Source of the DNA: an uncultured Micrococcales bacterium
GTDB taxonomy: Bacteria; Actinomycetota; Actinomycetes; Actinomycetales; Microbacteriaceae
NCBI GenBank assembly: GCA_903866485.1
Contig: CAIPNT010000150.1
Coordinates: 1-8,115 of the forward strand
Direction of reading: 5' to 3'
Length of the DNA: 8,115 bases
The position numbers and the translations under genes are program-made. The notes below the pieces were generated by a model. It searched no databases, had not been told where the DNA came from, and saw only the letters and a list, made by a program, of their open reading frames with translations. Every line of letters begins with the position of its first letter. The stretch's first letter is position 1. Of the stretch, positions 1 to 6,060 are shown one piece after another.

Positions 1-303
1 AAGTCGGCCGTTCAGCAACGTTTTAGCAAGTATGGTTTGAAGGCGGCCGGTGTTAGCGCTCGAATGAAGCAATCAATTCGTTCGGCAGTCAACGGTGGTC
101 CTGCACCAAAGGTTATGGTCTGTGTCGGTTTGGTCGAGGTCAAGCACAGTGCCGCCGATGTTGCTCTTGCCAAGTTGCGAGCAACCAACGCCTGTGCGGT
201 TGGAGCGCAGGCCAATGGCCGTCTCTTGGTTCGCTCGAGTGTTGCGGTAACTTCACTAAAGGGCAGCCAGGCACGTTCCGTGCAGGTCACCTATAGCTAC
301 TAA
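1..303 (+). CDS. C-terminus of OmpA-like surface/secreted protein (5' end outside window)
   Basis: The reading frame is open from the first base and ends at TAA 301-303, giving the last 100 residues of a larger protein. The tail has an amphipathic helix-like start, a strand around VMVCVGLVEV (residues 38-47), a helix ALAKLRATNACAVGAQ (55-70), and a closing strand ARSVQVTYSY. This strand / AxxRAxxAC helix / strand order resembles the OmpA-like C-terminal domains found at the end of large actinobacterial cell-surface or repeat proteins. Two cysteines (C41 and C65 of the visible part) could form a disulfide, as expected for an exported domain. The peptidoglycan-binding Asp/Arg pair of canonical OmpA is not obvious, so ligand binding is uncertain. 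The next gene, 19 nt downstream, is also exported. The fold assignment is inference from pattern; the real N-terminus and any repeats lie outside the window. Confidence 0.6.
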   Translation, partial: KSAVQQRFSKYGLKAAGVSARMKQSIRSAVNGGPAPKVMVCVGLVEVKHSAADVALAKLRATNACAVGAQANGRLLVRSSVAVTSLKGSQARSVQVTYSY

Positions 304-310
304 TCTGAGA

Positions 311-316
311 TAATCT
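311..316 (+). promoter_or_regulatory. Probable -10 element of a leaderless promoter for the TSP3-repeat gene
   Basis: TAATCT fits the actinobacterial TAnnnT -10 consensus. Exactly 6 nt separate it from the ATG at 323, so transcription would begin at or next to the A of the start codon. There is no Shine-Dalgarno in the 19 nt after the preceding stop. No convincing -35 is visible. The same spacing recurs before the next two genes, which strengthens the call. Confidence 0.5.
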
Positions 317-322
317 ATCCGG

Positions 323-742
323 ATGAACCGCAATAAGATTGCCAAAATTGGCTCAATCGTCATGATCTTGTGCCTGTTGCTGACGATCTTCATTGGAGCA
401 ATGTCGGTGAAGGCTGCCGAACGGGTTTCGGCTACTCCAACGGCAAGTTCTTCGGTAAACCCTGCGCCAAACAATGATATTGATGGCGACGGCATTCCAA
501 ATAACCAAGATCCAGACATCGACGGTGACGGAGTAGTCAACGGCTTGGACCCAGATATCGACGGCGACGGAATCCCGAACGCCCAAGACCCAAACCCGGC
601 AGGCACCAACGCCGTTGACTCAACCCCACCAATTGTTCGCCACGATGTTTCGATTTGGCAATGGCTCGAAGGTGCGGGCGTGCTTATAGTGCTGGGTTGG
701 CTTGTGGCGCTGCCGATTGTGCGCCGACGCAAGCGACGCTAA
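323..742 (+). CDS. Small exported membrane-anchored protein with three thrombospondin type 3 calcium-binding repeats
   Basis: This 139-residue protein is probably held on the outer face of the cytoplasmic membrane. Residues 1-8 are basic, 9-27 are a hydrophobic Sec signal, and VKA|AE gives a plausible cleavage after A31. A Ser/Thr/Pro-rich linker follows. Residues 52-90 are three back-to-back 13-residue repeats of the form DIDGDGxxNxxDP, the thrombospondin type 3 (OmpA-linker-like) calcium-binding motif with its Asp ligands intact. After a second linker comes one membrane span (about 114-133) and a basic RRRKRR tail. The end resembles a cell-wall sorting signal, but no LPxTG is present, so simple membrane anchoring is more likely. 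No catalytic domain is present. The start is the first ATG and sits 6 nt after a -10 hexamer. The role is unknown; a calcium-stiffened spacer, adhesion accessory or envelope sensor are guesses. Confidence 0.8.
   Translation: MNRNKIAKIGSIVMILCLLLTIFIGAMSVKAAERVSATPTASSSVNPAPNNDIDGDGIPNNQDPDIDGDGVVNGLDPDIDGDGIPNAQDPNPAGTNAVDSTPPIVRHDVSIWQWLEGAGVLIVLGWLVALPIVRRRKRR
476..592 (+). repeat. Three tandem 39-bp coding repeats (13-aa TSP3 motif)
   Basis: Three in-frame units at 476-514, 515-553 and 554-592 each encode DIDGDG-xx-N-xx-DP. DNA identity is lower than protein identity because many third positions differ (for example gatattgatggcgac, gacatcgacggtgac and gatatcgacggcgac). This suggests old duplications held by selection on the calcium ligands rather than recent slippage. 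Units 1 and 3 (IPN) are closer to each other than to unit 2 (VVN). Confidence 0.9.
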
Positions 743-796
743 CTTTATTTTTCGTAACCTTCGCCGGCAAAATTCAGCCTTTTCGGCTTCATTGAA

Positions 797-802
797 TAGG
801 CT
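797..802 (+). promoter_or_regulatory. Probable -10 element of a leaderless promoter for the serine hydrolase gene
   Basis: TAGGCT fits TAnnnT and lies exactly 6 nt before the ATG at 809; there is no Shine-Dalgarno. The hexamer is identical to the one before the gene at 1419. It is embedded in the right arm of a perfect 8-bp inverted repeat, TTCAGCCT (773-780) and AGGCTGAA (798-805). Confidence 0.55.
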
Positions 803-808
803 GAACGT

Positions 809-1399
809 ATGGCCAAAGTTCTCATTTTGCACGGATGGACAAATCGCCGCATTCAGGGCAATTGGCACCGTCATTTGGCTACCGAATTGCGCAAGCAGGG
901 TCACATCGTGTTTTATCCACAGTTTCCAAACACCGATCATCCGGTGCTTGAAGAGTGGCAAGAGCTGCTCGAAGCCGAGCTAAGCCAGCTGGCTGAGATT
1001 GAGGGCCAAGAAACCGTGGTTGTTGGCCACTCGCTTGGGTGCGTCAACTGGATTCAGGCTGCAGCCACCGGCAAGATTTTGACCCCGGTTGACCGCGTGC
1101 TCTTTGTTGCCCCGGCCGACCCGAGGCTATTGGGTGAAATCGACGGGCTCAGGGTCAGTCTCGATGACTCGGATGTGGTTGCAGCAACAGTGGCATCCGC
1201 AAAGTCGCTAACGGTTTTGGCCAGTGAAAAAGACAAGTGGTTGCCAAGGGGAGTGCAGGCCACCTACGCAGACCCACTGGGTCTTGAACCGGTTATTCTC
1301 GAGGGTGCCGGCCACCTTTCGCTTGATGACGGCTTTGGCTATTGGCAGGGTGTTATCGATTGGGTAAATGACTCTTCAGCAGATCTAAAAAAGCGCTAA
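809..1399 (+). CDS. RBBP9/YdeN-family alpha/beta serine hydrolase
   Basis: This is a 196-residue single-domain alpha/beta hydrolase, the usual length of the RBBP9/YdeN (Ser_hydrolase) family. It opens with a strand and oxyanion segment VLILHGW (residues 4-10). The nucleophile elbow is GHSLG with Ser75, the acid is probably Asp142 in ASEKDKWLP, and the catalytic His is His169 in GAGHLSLDDGFG. All three triad positions are present, so the enzyme should be active. There is no signal peptide or membrane span, so it is cytoplasmic. The family consists of small serine hydrolases whose natural substrates are mostly unknown, so no specific reaction can be assigned. The gene stands alone between two exported or dehydrogenase genes, with its own probable leaderless promoter. 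The ATG is chosen because it follows the -10 hexamer by 6 nt and the hydrolase strand begins at residue 3. Confidence 0.85.
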   Translation: MAKVLILHGWTNRRIQGNWHRHLATELRKQGHIVFYPQFPNTDHPVLEEWQELLEAELSQLAEIEGQETVVVGHSLGCVNWIQAAATGKILTPVDRVLFVAPADPRLLGEIDGLRVSLDDSDVVAATVASAKSLTVLASEKDKWLPRGVQATYADPLGLEPVILEGAGHLSLDDGFGYWQGVIDWVNDSSADLKKR

Positions 1400-1406
1400 G
1401 TCTCAC

Positions 1407-1412
1407 TAGGCT
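1407..1412 (+). promoter_or_regulatory. Probable -10 element of a leaderless promoter for the saccharopine dehydrogenase-family gene
   Basis: TAGGCT lies exactly 6 nt before the ATG at 1419, inside the 19-nt gap after the hydrolase stop. The sequence between hexamer and start (ggaagc) contains only a GGAAG that is far too close to the ATG to work as a Shine-Dalgarno. The hexamer and spacing are the same as upstream of 809. Confidence 0.55.
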
Positions 1413-1418
1413 GGAAGC

Positions 1419-2705
1419 ATGAGAATTCTTCTAGTAGGCGCCGGTGGCGTGGGCGATGCAATCGCCAAAATCGCAGCTTCGCGTGACTTTTTTGACATCA
1501 TGGTGGTGGCCGACTATGACTTCAGTCGCGCCGAAAAGAGCATCGAGTGGATTCGCGAACGCTATGGAGCCGACAAGGCATCAAAGTTTCTAGCCGCTAA
1601 AATCGATGCCAGCAGTGCCGCCAATGTGGCCGACCTTGCTCGAAACCACAAGATCACCCACGTGCTGAATGCCGTTGAGCCAAAGTTTGTGCCAACCGTG
1701 TTCTCGGGCGCGTTCACCGCGGGTGCCAACTACATTGACATGGCTATGAGCCTCTCAGAGCCTCACGAGACAGACCCGCTGCACAAGCCGGGCATCAAGC
1801 TGGGAGACGCGCAGTATGCCGTCAGTGATCAGTGGGAGCGCGCTGGCAAACTGGCCCTGGTGGGCATGGGTGTCGAACCTGGCATGTCAAACGTCTTTGC
1901 TCGATATGCGGCCGACAACCTGTTTAGTGAAATCGACGAAATCAGCGTCAAAGATGGCGGCAGCCTAGCGGTCTTCGATGATTCCGGAAACGAAATCTTC
2001 GCACCGTCATTCTCGATTTGGACCACCATTGAAGAGTGTCTAAACCCGCCGGTTATTTATGAGCGCGAACGCGGCTGGTTTACCACCGCTCCGTTTAGCG
2101 AGCCAGAGATCTTTGAGTTTCCCGAGGGCATCGGCTCGGTTGAGTGTGTCAACGTTGAGCACGAAGAGGTCACCATGTTGCCTCGCCACATCAATGCCAA
2201 GCGTGTGACTTTCAAGTATGGATTGGGCAGCGAGTTCATTGGTGTGCTCAGGACCCTGCACAAACTCGGTCTTGATGCGACCCGCCCAACCCGTGTGCGT
2301 TCTGCTCAGGGGCCCGTCGATGTGTCACCGCGCGACATGGTTGCCGCGGTGCTGCCAGACCCTGCCAAGATTGGCCCAAAGATGACCGGCAAAACCTGCG
2401 CCGGCGTCTTGGTCACCGGCAAAGACAAGGATGGCAAAGACCGAGCCACCTACATTTATCACGTGGCCGACAACGCCCAGACCATGGCTGAGATCGACGC
2501 GCAGTGCGTGGTTGCTCAAACCGCCTTTAACCCGCTGATTGCCCTCGAGTTGATGGCCAAGGGTCTTTGGCGCGGAGCCGGTGTGGTTGGCCCAGAGGTG
2601 TTTGACCCACAGCCGTTCTTAGACCTGATGGCATCTTCAACTGGATACAACCAGCGCTGGGTTGCTCAAGAGCGCCTTCCGGCTAGCCCGCTTCGCCACC
2701 CATAG
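1419..2705 (+). CDS. Saccharopine dehydrogenase-family oxidoreductase
   Basis: This 428-residue cytoplasmic protein has the two-part build of saccharopine dehydrogenase / saccharopine reductase-like enzymes. An N-terminal Rossmann domain carries VGAGGVG (residues 6-12) and a second strand ending VVADYD (29-34) for the NAD(P) adenosine ribose. The family block VLNAVEP is at 82-88, and the domain-crossing segment GMGVEPGMSNVFA (149-161) matches the G-x-x-PG-x-x-N block of the family. The rest is the catalytic/dimerisation domain. Known members act on saccharopine, lysine or carboxynorspermidine-type amino acids by NAD(P)-linked C-N bond chemistry. The substrate of this subgroup is not predictable here, and there is no adjacent lysine or polyamine gene to help. 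The gene ends at TAG 2703-2705 and is followed 20 nt later by a strong hairpin, so it is probably monocistronic or the end of the + strand block. Confidence 0.85.
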   Translation: MRILLVGAGGVGDAIAKIAASRDFFDIMVVADYDFSRAEKSIEWIRERYGADKASKFLAAKIDASSAANVADLARNHKITHVLNAVEPKFVPTVFSGAFTAGANYIDMAMSLSEPHETDPLHKPGIKLGDAQYAVSDQWERAGKLALVGMGVEPGMSNVFARYAADNLFSEIDEISVKDGGSLAVFDDSGNEIFAPSFSIWTTIEECLNPPVIYERERGWFTTAPFSEPEIFEFPEGIGSVECVNVEHEEVTMLPRHINAKRVTFKYGLGSEFIGVLRTLHKLGLDATRPTRVRSAQGPVDVSPRDMVAAVLPDPAKIGPKMTGKTCAGVLVTGKDKDGKDRATYIYHVADNAQTMAEIDAQCVVAQTAFNPLIALELMAKGLWRGAGVVGPEVFDPQPFLDLMASSTGYNQRWVAQERLPASPLRHP

Positions 2706-2725
2706 GTGCACTCGAAACCAGATCA

Positions 2726-2767
2726 AATAGAAATCCCCTCGGCCCAATGGTCGAGGGGATTTCTATT
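2726..2767. terminator. Bidirectional hairpin terminator between convergent genes
   Basis: AATAGAAATCCCCTCG (2726-2741) pairs perfectly over 16 bp with CGAGGGGATTTCTATT (2752-2767). The inner bases can add about three more pairs around a CAAT loop. The GC-rich core is flanked by A-rich and T-rich arm ends, so on either strand the transcript leaves the stem through a U-rich stretch (GGGGAUUUCUAUU). It lies between the + strand gene ending at 2705 and the - strand permease ending at 2776 and can serve both. Confidence 0.85.
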
Positions 2768-2775
2768 GAAAGGGT

Positions 2776-4014
2776 TTAGCTGCGGGCCAGCGATGTACCG
2801 CTGCGCTTGCGAGCAAGTGCGTCGATGGTAGCTGCCAATAGCAGAACGCCACCCTCCACTAGATAGTTGATGCCGGCTGATAGACCCAGCAGGCCTAGAC
2901 CGTTGTCAATCATGGTGATTACAACCGCACCGATGGCTGCGTGCACTAGGCGACCGCGGCCACCAAAGAGGCTAACGCCACCAACAACGGCTGCTGCAAC
3001 ACCTGAAAGAACGATTGTGTGACCCGCTGAACCGTCAACGTTGCCGATGCGGCTTGAGTGAAAGACACCCGAGACAACAGCTAGAAAAGCACAGATCATG
3101 AAGGCAAGGATGCGAACCTTGGCCACCTTGATGCCGGCGCGACGGGCTGCCTCAGGGTTGCCACCCACCGCGTATAGGTGACGGCCGAAGCGTGAGCGGT
3201 CTAGCACGAAGGTGCCGATGAAGAGGATGGCAATGGTGAATGGCACCACAATTGGCACACCTTCGATAGGAATCGGACCCTGGCTGCGGTTGTCGTTCAA
3301 GAACAGAACGGCTACGCCACCAAGAACGGCAATTGTTGCAATCTTGATCCAGACCATTGCGACTGGCTTGTTTACTAGTCCTGCAGCGGCACGGCGTGAG
3401 CGGTCCCACAGTGCGATTGCAAGTGAAACAACGGCCATGATAGCGATCATTAGGTAGCCGGCCCAGTCAGGCATGTTGTTGTTCATGATTGCTAGAATTT
3501 CTGGAACTTCAATGCGGTAGACGCCGCCCTCACCGAGCAGGACCAGCTGCATGCCCTGGAAGCCCAGGAAGAACGCTAGCGAAACAATGAACGAAGGCAC
3601 ACCAATCTTGGCCACGAAGAAGCCGATGACCCAACCGATGGCAAGACCCACGATGAAGCCGACAACGAGTGAAAGCACCCAGTTGACTCCGCCGTTCACC
3701 AACACGATAAACGATGCCATGGCGACACCGGCGGTAACACCGGCAGAAAGGTCGATCTCACCGAGTACCAGCACGAAAACCAGTGCTGCCGAAAGCATGG
3801 TTAGCTCGGCTGCCTGAACAAACATGTTGGCGAAGTTGAGCTTGCTCAAGAAGTATAGGCTCAAAGAGGCAAAGATTGCGGTCAAGACTAGGGTCGCGCC
3901 AATGGCTGGCAGTGAACCCATCTCACCGTTCTTTAGGCGTGAGATGTAGGCATTGAACTGGTCGCGAAGGTTACCCTCGTGACCGCTCGCAATAGGGGTT
4001 ACTGGAAGAGACAT
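2776..4014 (-). CDS. Sugar ABC transporter permease, XylH-like (CUT2 class)
   Basis: This is the membrane subunit of a carbohydrate-uptake (CUT2) ABC importer, 412 residues. That is close to XylH-type permeases and clearly longer than RbsC-type permeases of about 320 residues. A hydrophilic N-terminus (1-35) is followed by about 10 to 12 hydrophobic spans. The family motif GEIDLSAG is at 85-92, a polar insert rich in Arg and Lys lies around 204-216, and the conserved cytoplasmic loop FGRHLYAVGGNPEAARRAG is at 276-294, matching the XylH/RbsC coupling region. As in other CUT2 permeases, one gene encodes the membrane component, which would form a homodimer. It starts 2 nt after the ATPase stop with only a weak ribosome site (GGAAUUAAG), so translation is probably coupled. 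It is last in the operon. The xylose assignment is by resemblance; other pentoses or hexoses are possible. Confidence 0.85.
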   Translation of the reverse strand: MSLPVTPIASGHEGNLRDQFNAYISRLKNGEMGSLPAIGATLVLTAIFASLSLYFLSKLNFANMFVQAAELTMLSAALVFVLVLGEIDLSAGVTAGVAMASFIVLVNGGVNWVLSLVVGFIVGLAIGWVIGFFVAKIGVPSFIVSLAFFLGFQGMQLVLLGEGGVYRIEVPEILAIMNNNMPDWAGYLMIAIMAVVSLAIALWDRSRRAAAGLVNKPVAMVWIKIATIAVLGGVAVLFLNDNRSQGPIPIEGVPIVVPFTIAILFIGTFVLDRSRFGRHLYAVGGNPEAARRAGIKVAKVRILAFMICAFLAVVSGVFHSSRIGNVDGSAGHTIVLSGVAAAVVGGVSLFGGRGRLVHAAIGAVVITMIDNGLGLLGLSAGINYLVEGGVLLLAATIDALARKRSGTSLARS

Positions 4015-4016
4015 GA

Positions 4017-4766
4017 TTACTTAATTCCGTCCTGAGTCTTGATTCCGGTGATGTAAGAGATCACGTCGGCGTGGTTGGTTTCTGAGGTCTTCAAGTTGGC
4101 AACCATGCGACCCAGATAAAGAACTGAGATGTCATCGCAAACCTTGAACACGTCTGAAAGGTTGTGGCTGATGATGATGACGGCCAGACCCGCGTCTGCG
4201 AGGCGGCGAACCAGGTTCAACACCTGCTCGGTCTGGGCAACACCTAGAGCAGCGGTTGGCTCATCTAGAATCACCATTTTGGCTTCGCGCAGCACGGTGC
4301 GGGCGATGGCGACGGTCTGGCGCTGGCCACCAGAAAGTGATGAAACCTTCTGACGAACCGACTTGACGGTGCGAACTGAAAGGCTCTGCAGCGCCTTGGT
4401 TGCCTGCAGCTCCATGTCTGCTTCATTCAGGGTTAGCTGTGACATTTCTTCGCGACCCAAGAACATGTTCTGAACGATGTCTAGGTTTTCGCAGAGGGCT
4501 AGGTCTTGATAAACAACCTCGATGCCAATCCCCGATGACTGACGGGCGGTGTGCAGGTGCACTTCTTCGCCATTGAACTTGACGACGCCTTCGTCGTAGG
4601 GCTGCACGCCCGATAGACCCTTGATCAAGGTTGACTTGCCGGCACCGTTGTCGCCAACTAGAGCGGTTACGCGCCCTGCATAGGCCTTGAAATCGATGCC
4701 CTTTAGAACCTCAACCGGGCCGAAACTTTTCTTAACTCCTGAGAGTTCGATAACTGGGGTATCCAT
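4017..4766 (-). CDS. Sugar ABC transporter ATPase, XylG-like, single nucleotide-binding domain
   Basis: This cytoplasmic ATP-hydrolysing subunit powers the adjacent permease. It is 249 residues with one complete nucleotide-binding domain: Walker A GDNGAGKST (38-46), Q-loop Gln87 in VVYQD, signature LSGGQRQ (144-150), Walker B MVILDEP (164-170) with catalytic Glu169, and switch His201. Many CUT2 ATPases (E. coli XylG, RbsA) are about 500 residues with two fused domains. This one is the half-size type, which should act as a homodimer, as in FrcA and many actinobacterial XylG proteins. It has the best ribosome site in the operon, AAGGAGAT (4771-4778 on the minus strand), with AAGGAG 6 nt from the ATG. 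It lies 104 nt downstream of the binding-protein gene, with a hairpin in that gap. Confidence 0.9.
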   Translation of the reverse strand: MDTPVIELSGVKKSFGPVEVLKGIDFKAYAGRVTALVGDNGAGKSTLIKGLSGVQPYDEGVVKFNGEEVHLHTARQSSGIGIEVVYQDLALCENLDIVQNMFLGREEMSQLTLNEADMELQATKALQSLSVRTVKSVRQKVSSLSGGQRQTVAIARTVLREAKMVILDEPTAALGVAQTEQVLNLVRRLADAGLAVIIISHNLSDVFKVCDDISVLYLGRMVANLKTSETNHADVISYITGIKTQDGIK

Positions 4767-4814
4767 TCGGATCTCCTTAATTGTGATTCTCGCGAACCGA
4801 GTAGCTAGTTGAAA

Positions 4815-4858
4815 GGGGGAGACTCTGCGTTGCGGTTAGGCAACGCAGAGTCTCCTTT
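4815..4858 (-). terminator. Intercistronic hairpin: likely attenuator or 3'-end protector of the binding-protein mRNA
   Basis: On the minus strand GGAGACTCTGCGTTGC pairs perfectly over 16 bp with GCAACGCAGAGTCTCC around a 6-nt loop (core 4818-4855), and G-U pairs can lengthen it. It starts 15 nt after the binding-protein stop and lies 52 nt before the ATPase start. After the stem the transcript reads CCCUUUCAAC, with only three U residues, so termination should be partial. Such hairpins after a binding-protein gene typically stabilise its mRNA or reduce read-through to the membrane components. Confidence 0.7.
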
Positions 4859-4870
4859 GTTACTTAGTTA

Positions 4871-5914
4871 TTACTTGACGCCATACTTTGCACAAGCTGC
4901 TGCTACTTCTGCGGTACATAGGTCAGATGCCTTTGCGTCGCCAGCGGTAACTACCTTCTCAACGTCAGCTGCGTGAATTGAGATAGGGGTTAGTGCTAGG
5001 AATGGAACGCCGTCGTTTGACTTAGCCTCGGTTGGCTTCTTGCCCTTCAGGATCTGGATTGCAAGGTCAGCTGCTGAGCTTGCTTCCAAGCTGAATGGCT
5101 TGTAGACGGTTGAGTACTGCTTGCCTAGAAGAACGTTCTGAAGACCTGCAGTTGAAGCGTCCTGACCAGAAACAGGAACGGTTAGGTGGTTCTTGTCTAG
5201 GATCTGGATGATTGCTGCTGCGTTGTTGTCGTTTGGAGATAGAACTGCGTCAACCTTGCCCTTTACAGCAGTGAATGCCTGCTCGAACTCGGTGCCAGCA
5301 GTTGGGCCATCCCAGGTGCCCTTCATGGTGAAGGCTGCCTTTGCGCCAGCTGCGTTTAGAACTGAAAGCGCACCGTCAAGGAACATCTTGGCGTTGCCGT
5401 CGGTTGGGTCACCCGAACCGTAGATGATGCTTGCAGTCTTAGGGTCCTTGCCAGCGGCCGCTAGACCGTCTAGAACTGCCTGACCTTCAAGCTGGCCAAC
5501 AACTGCGTTGTCGAATGACACGTAGTAGTCTGCGCCGGCGATTGGGCGGTCATAAGCGATTACAGGAACACCCTGCTTCTTTGCCTTGGCTGCAACGGTA
5601 ACTGCTGCACCCTGATAGTCAACTAGAAGCATTACGCCACAGCCCTTTGCAAGCTGTGCGTCTGCGATGGTTGCGTACTTGTTGGCATCCTTCTGTGCGT
5701 TCTGGATGTCAGCGGTGTAACCAGCTGCGGTCAAAGCCTTGTCTAGAGCTGGGCGGTCGCCTGACTCCCAGCGAGTGCCGCTGTCGGCGTCTGGCAGGAT
5801 CACACAAGCACGGGTGCTTGATGCGGTGGTGCTTGAGGTGCTGCTGCAACCAGCAAGCATCAGCGCTGAAACTGCTGCGACTGCGGCGATTGAAATCAAT
5901 GAAGTCTTCTTCAT
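4871..5914 (-). CDS. Sugar-binding lipoprotein of ABC transporter, XylF-like
   Basis: This 347-residue extracytoplasmic receptor delivers a monosaccharide to the permease. It has a lipoprotein signal, MKKT plus a hydrophobic stretch, with lipobox LAGC and lipidated Cys23, then a Ser/Thr linker to about residue 34. The mature part is a type I periplasmic-binding (Peripla_BP_4) fold. XylF-like ligand segments are seen: DSGTRWESGD (44-53), YDRP (121-124), SFDN (133-136), SPNDNNAA (226-233), GQDAS (250-254) and TVYKP (269-273). The ribosome site AAAGGA sits 5 nt before the ATG. Codon use is extreme: every Lys is AAG, every Asn AAC, every Phe TTC, and 12 of 27 Leu codons are CTA, indicating very high expression. 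The stop is followed by TAA again and by stops in both other frames. A xylose ligand is plausible; ribose, galactose or another sugar cannot be excluded. Confidence 0.9.
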   Translation of the reverse strand: MKKTSLISIAAVAAVSALMLAGCSSTSSTTASSTRACVILPDADSGTRWESGDRPALDKALTAAGYTADIQNAQKDANKYATIADAQLAKGCGVMLLVDYQGAAVTVAAKAKKQGVPVIAYDRPIAGADYYVSFDNAVVGQLEGQAVLDGLAAAGKDPKTASIIYGSGDPTDGNAKMFLDGALSVLNAAGAKAAFTMKGTWDGPTAGTEFEQAFTAVKGKVDAVLSPNDNNAAAIIQILDKNHLTVPVSGQDASTAGLQNVLLGKQYSTVYKPFSLEASSAADLAIQILKGKKPTEAKSNDGVPFLALTPISIHAADVEKVVTAGDAKASDLCTAEVAAACAKYGVK

Positions 5915-5950
5915 CTCATTCCTTTCCTAAGTGATTTAGATTCCCAATTT

Positions 5951-5986
5951 CTTGAGGGTTCTCAAGACGGCTCGACATAATCGAGC
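5951..5986. promoter_or_regulatory. Two perfect inverted repeats in the leader/promoter of the transporter operon
   Basis: CTTGAG-GGTT-CTCAAG (5951-5966) and GCTCGA-CATAA-TCGAGC (5970-5986) sit 37 to 72 bp upstream of the binding-protein ATG. They have 6-bp perfect arms and short 4- and 5-nt spacers. They differ in sequence from the GTTG palindromes nearby. They may be operators for a second regulator or, if transcribed, mRNA 5' hairpins. No -10 element for the - strand promoter could be placed with confidence; TTATGT (5975-5980 on the minus strand) is the best weak candidate. Confidence 0.4.
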
Positions 5987-5996
5987 TCACACTTAT

Positions 5997-6011
5997 GTTG
6001 CCGTAGACAAC
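5997..6011. promoter_or_regulatory. Probable ROK operator, site A (transporter side)
   Basis: GTTGCCGTAGACAAC has GTTG/CAAC arms around a 7-bp centre. It matches 12 of 15 positions of the second site at 6061-6075. It lies 82 bp upstream of the binding-protein start. Sequence shows the palindrome; binding by the adjacent ROK protein is inference from the divergent arrangement. Confidence 0.55.
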
Positions 6012-6060
6012 AAAGCCCTGCAAACTCAAACCGCCCGATTTAGCAGAACGTTATCCATTT

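Noticed and set aside
476..592. 39-bp tandem repeats considered as a CRISPR or minisatellite
   Set aside because: Units are contiguous without spacers, stay in frame and vary mainly at third codon positions, so they are protein repeats.
256..732. Long open frame on the minus strand opposite the TSP3-repeat gene
   Set aside because: It reads the antisense of a tandem repeat (giving repetitive Pro/Ser segments), has no ribosome site, and the + strand frame has signal peptide, repeats and membrane span.
3212..3817. Plus-strand open frames opposite the permease gene
   Set aside because: They are Thr/Pro/Met-rich reverse translations of membrane spans and have no independent support.
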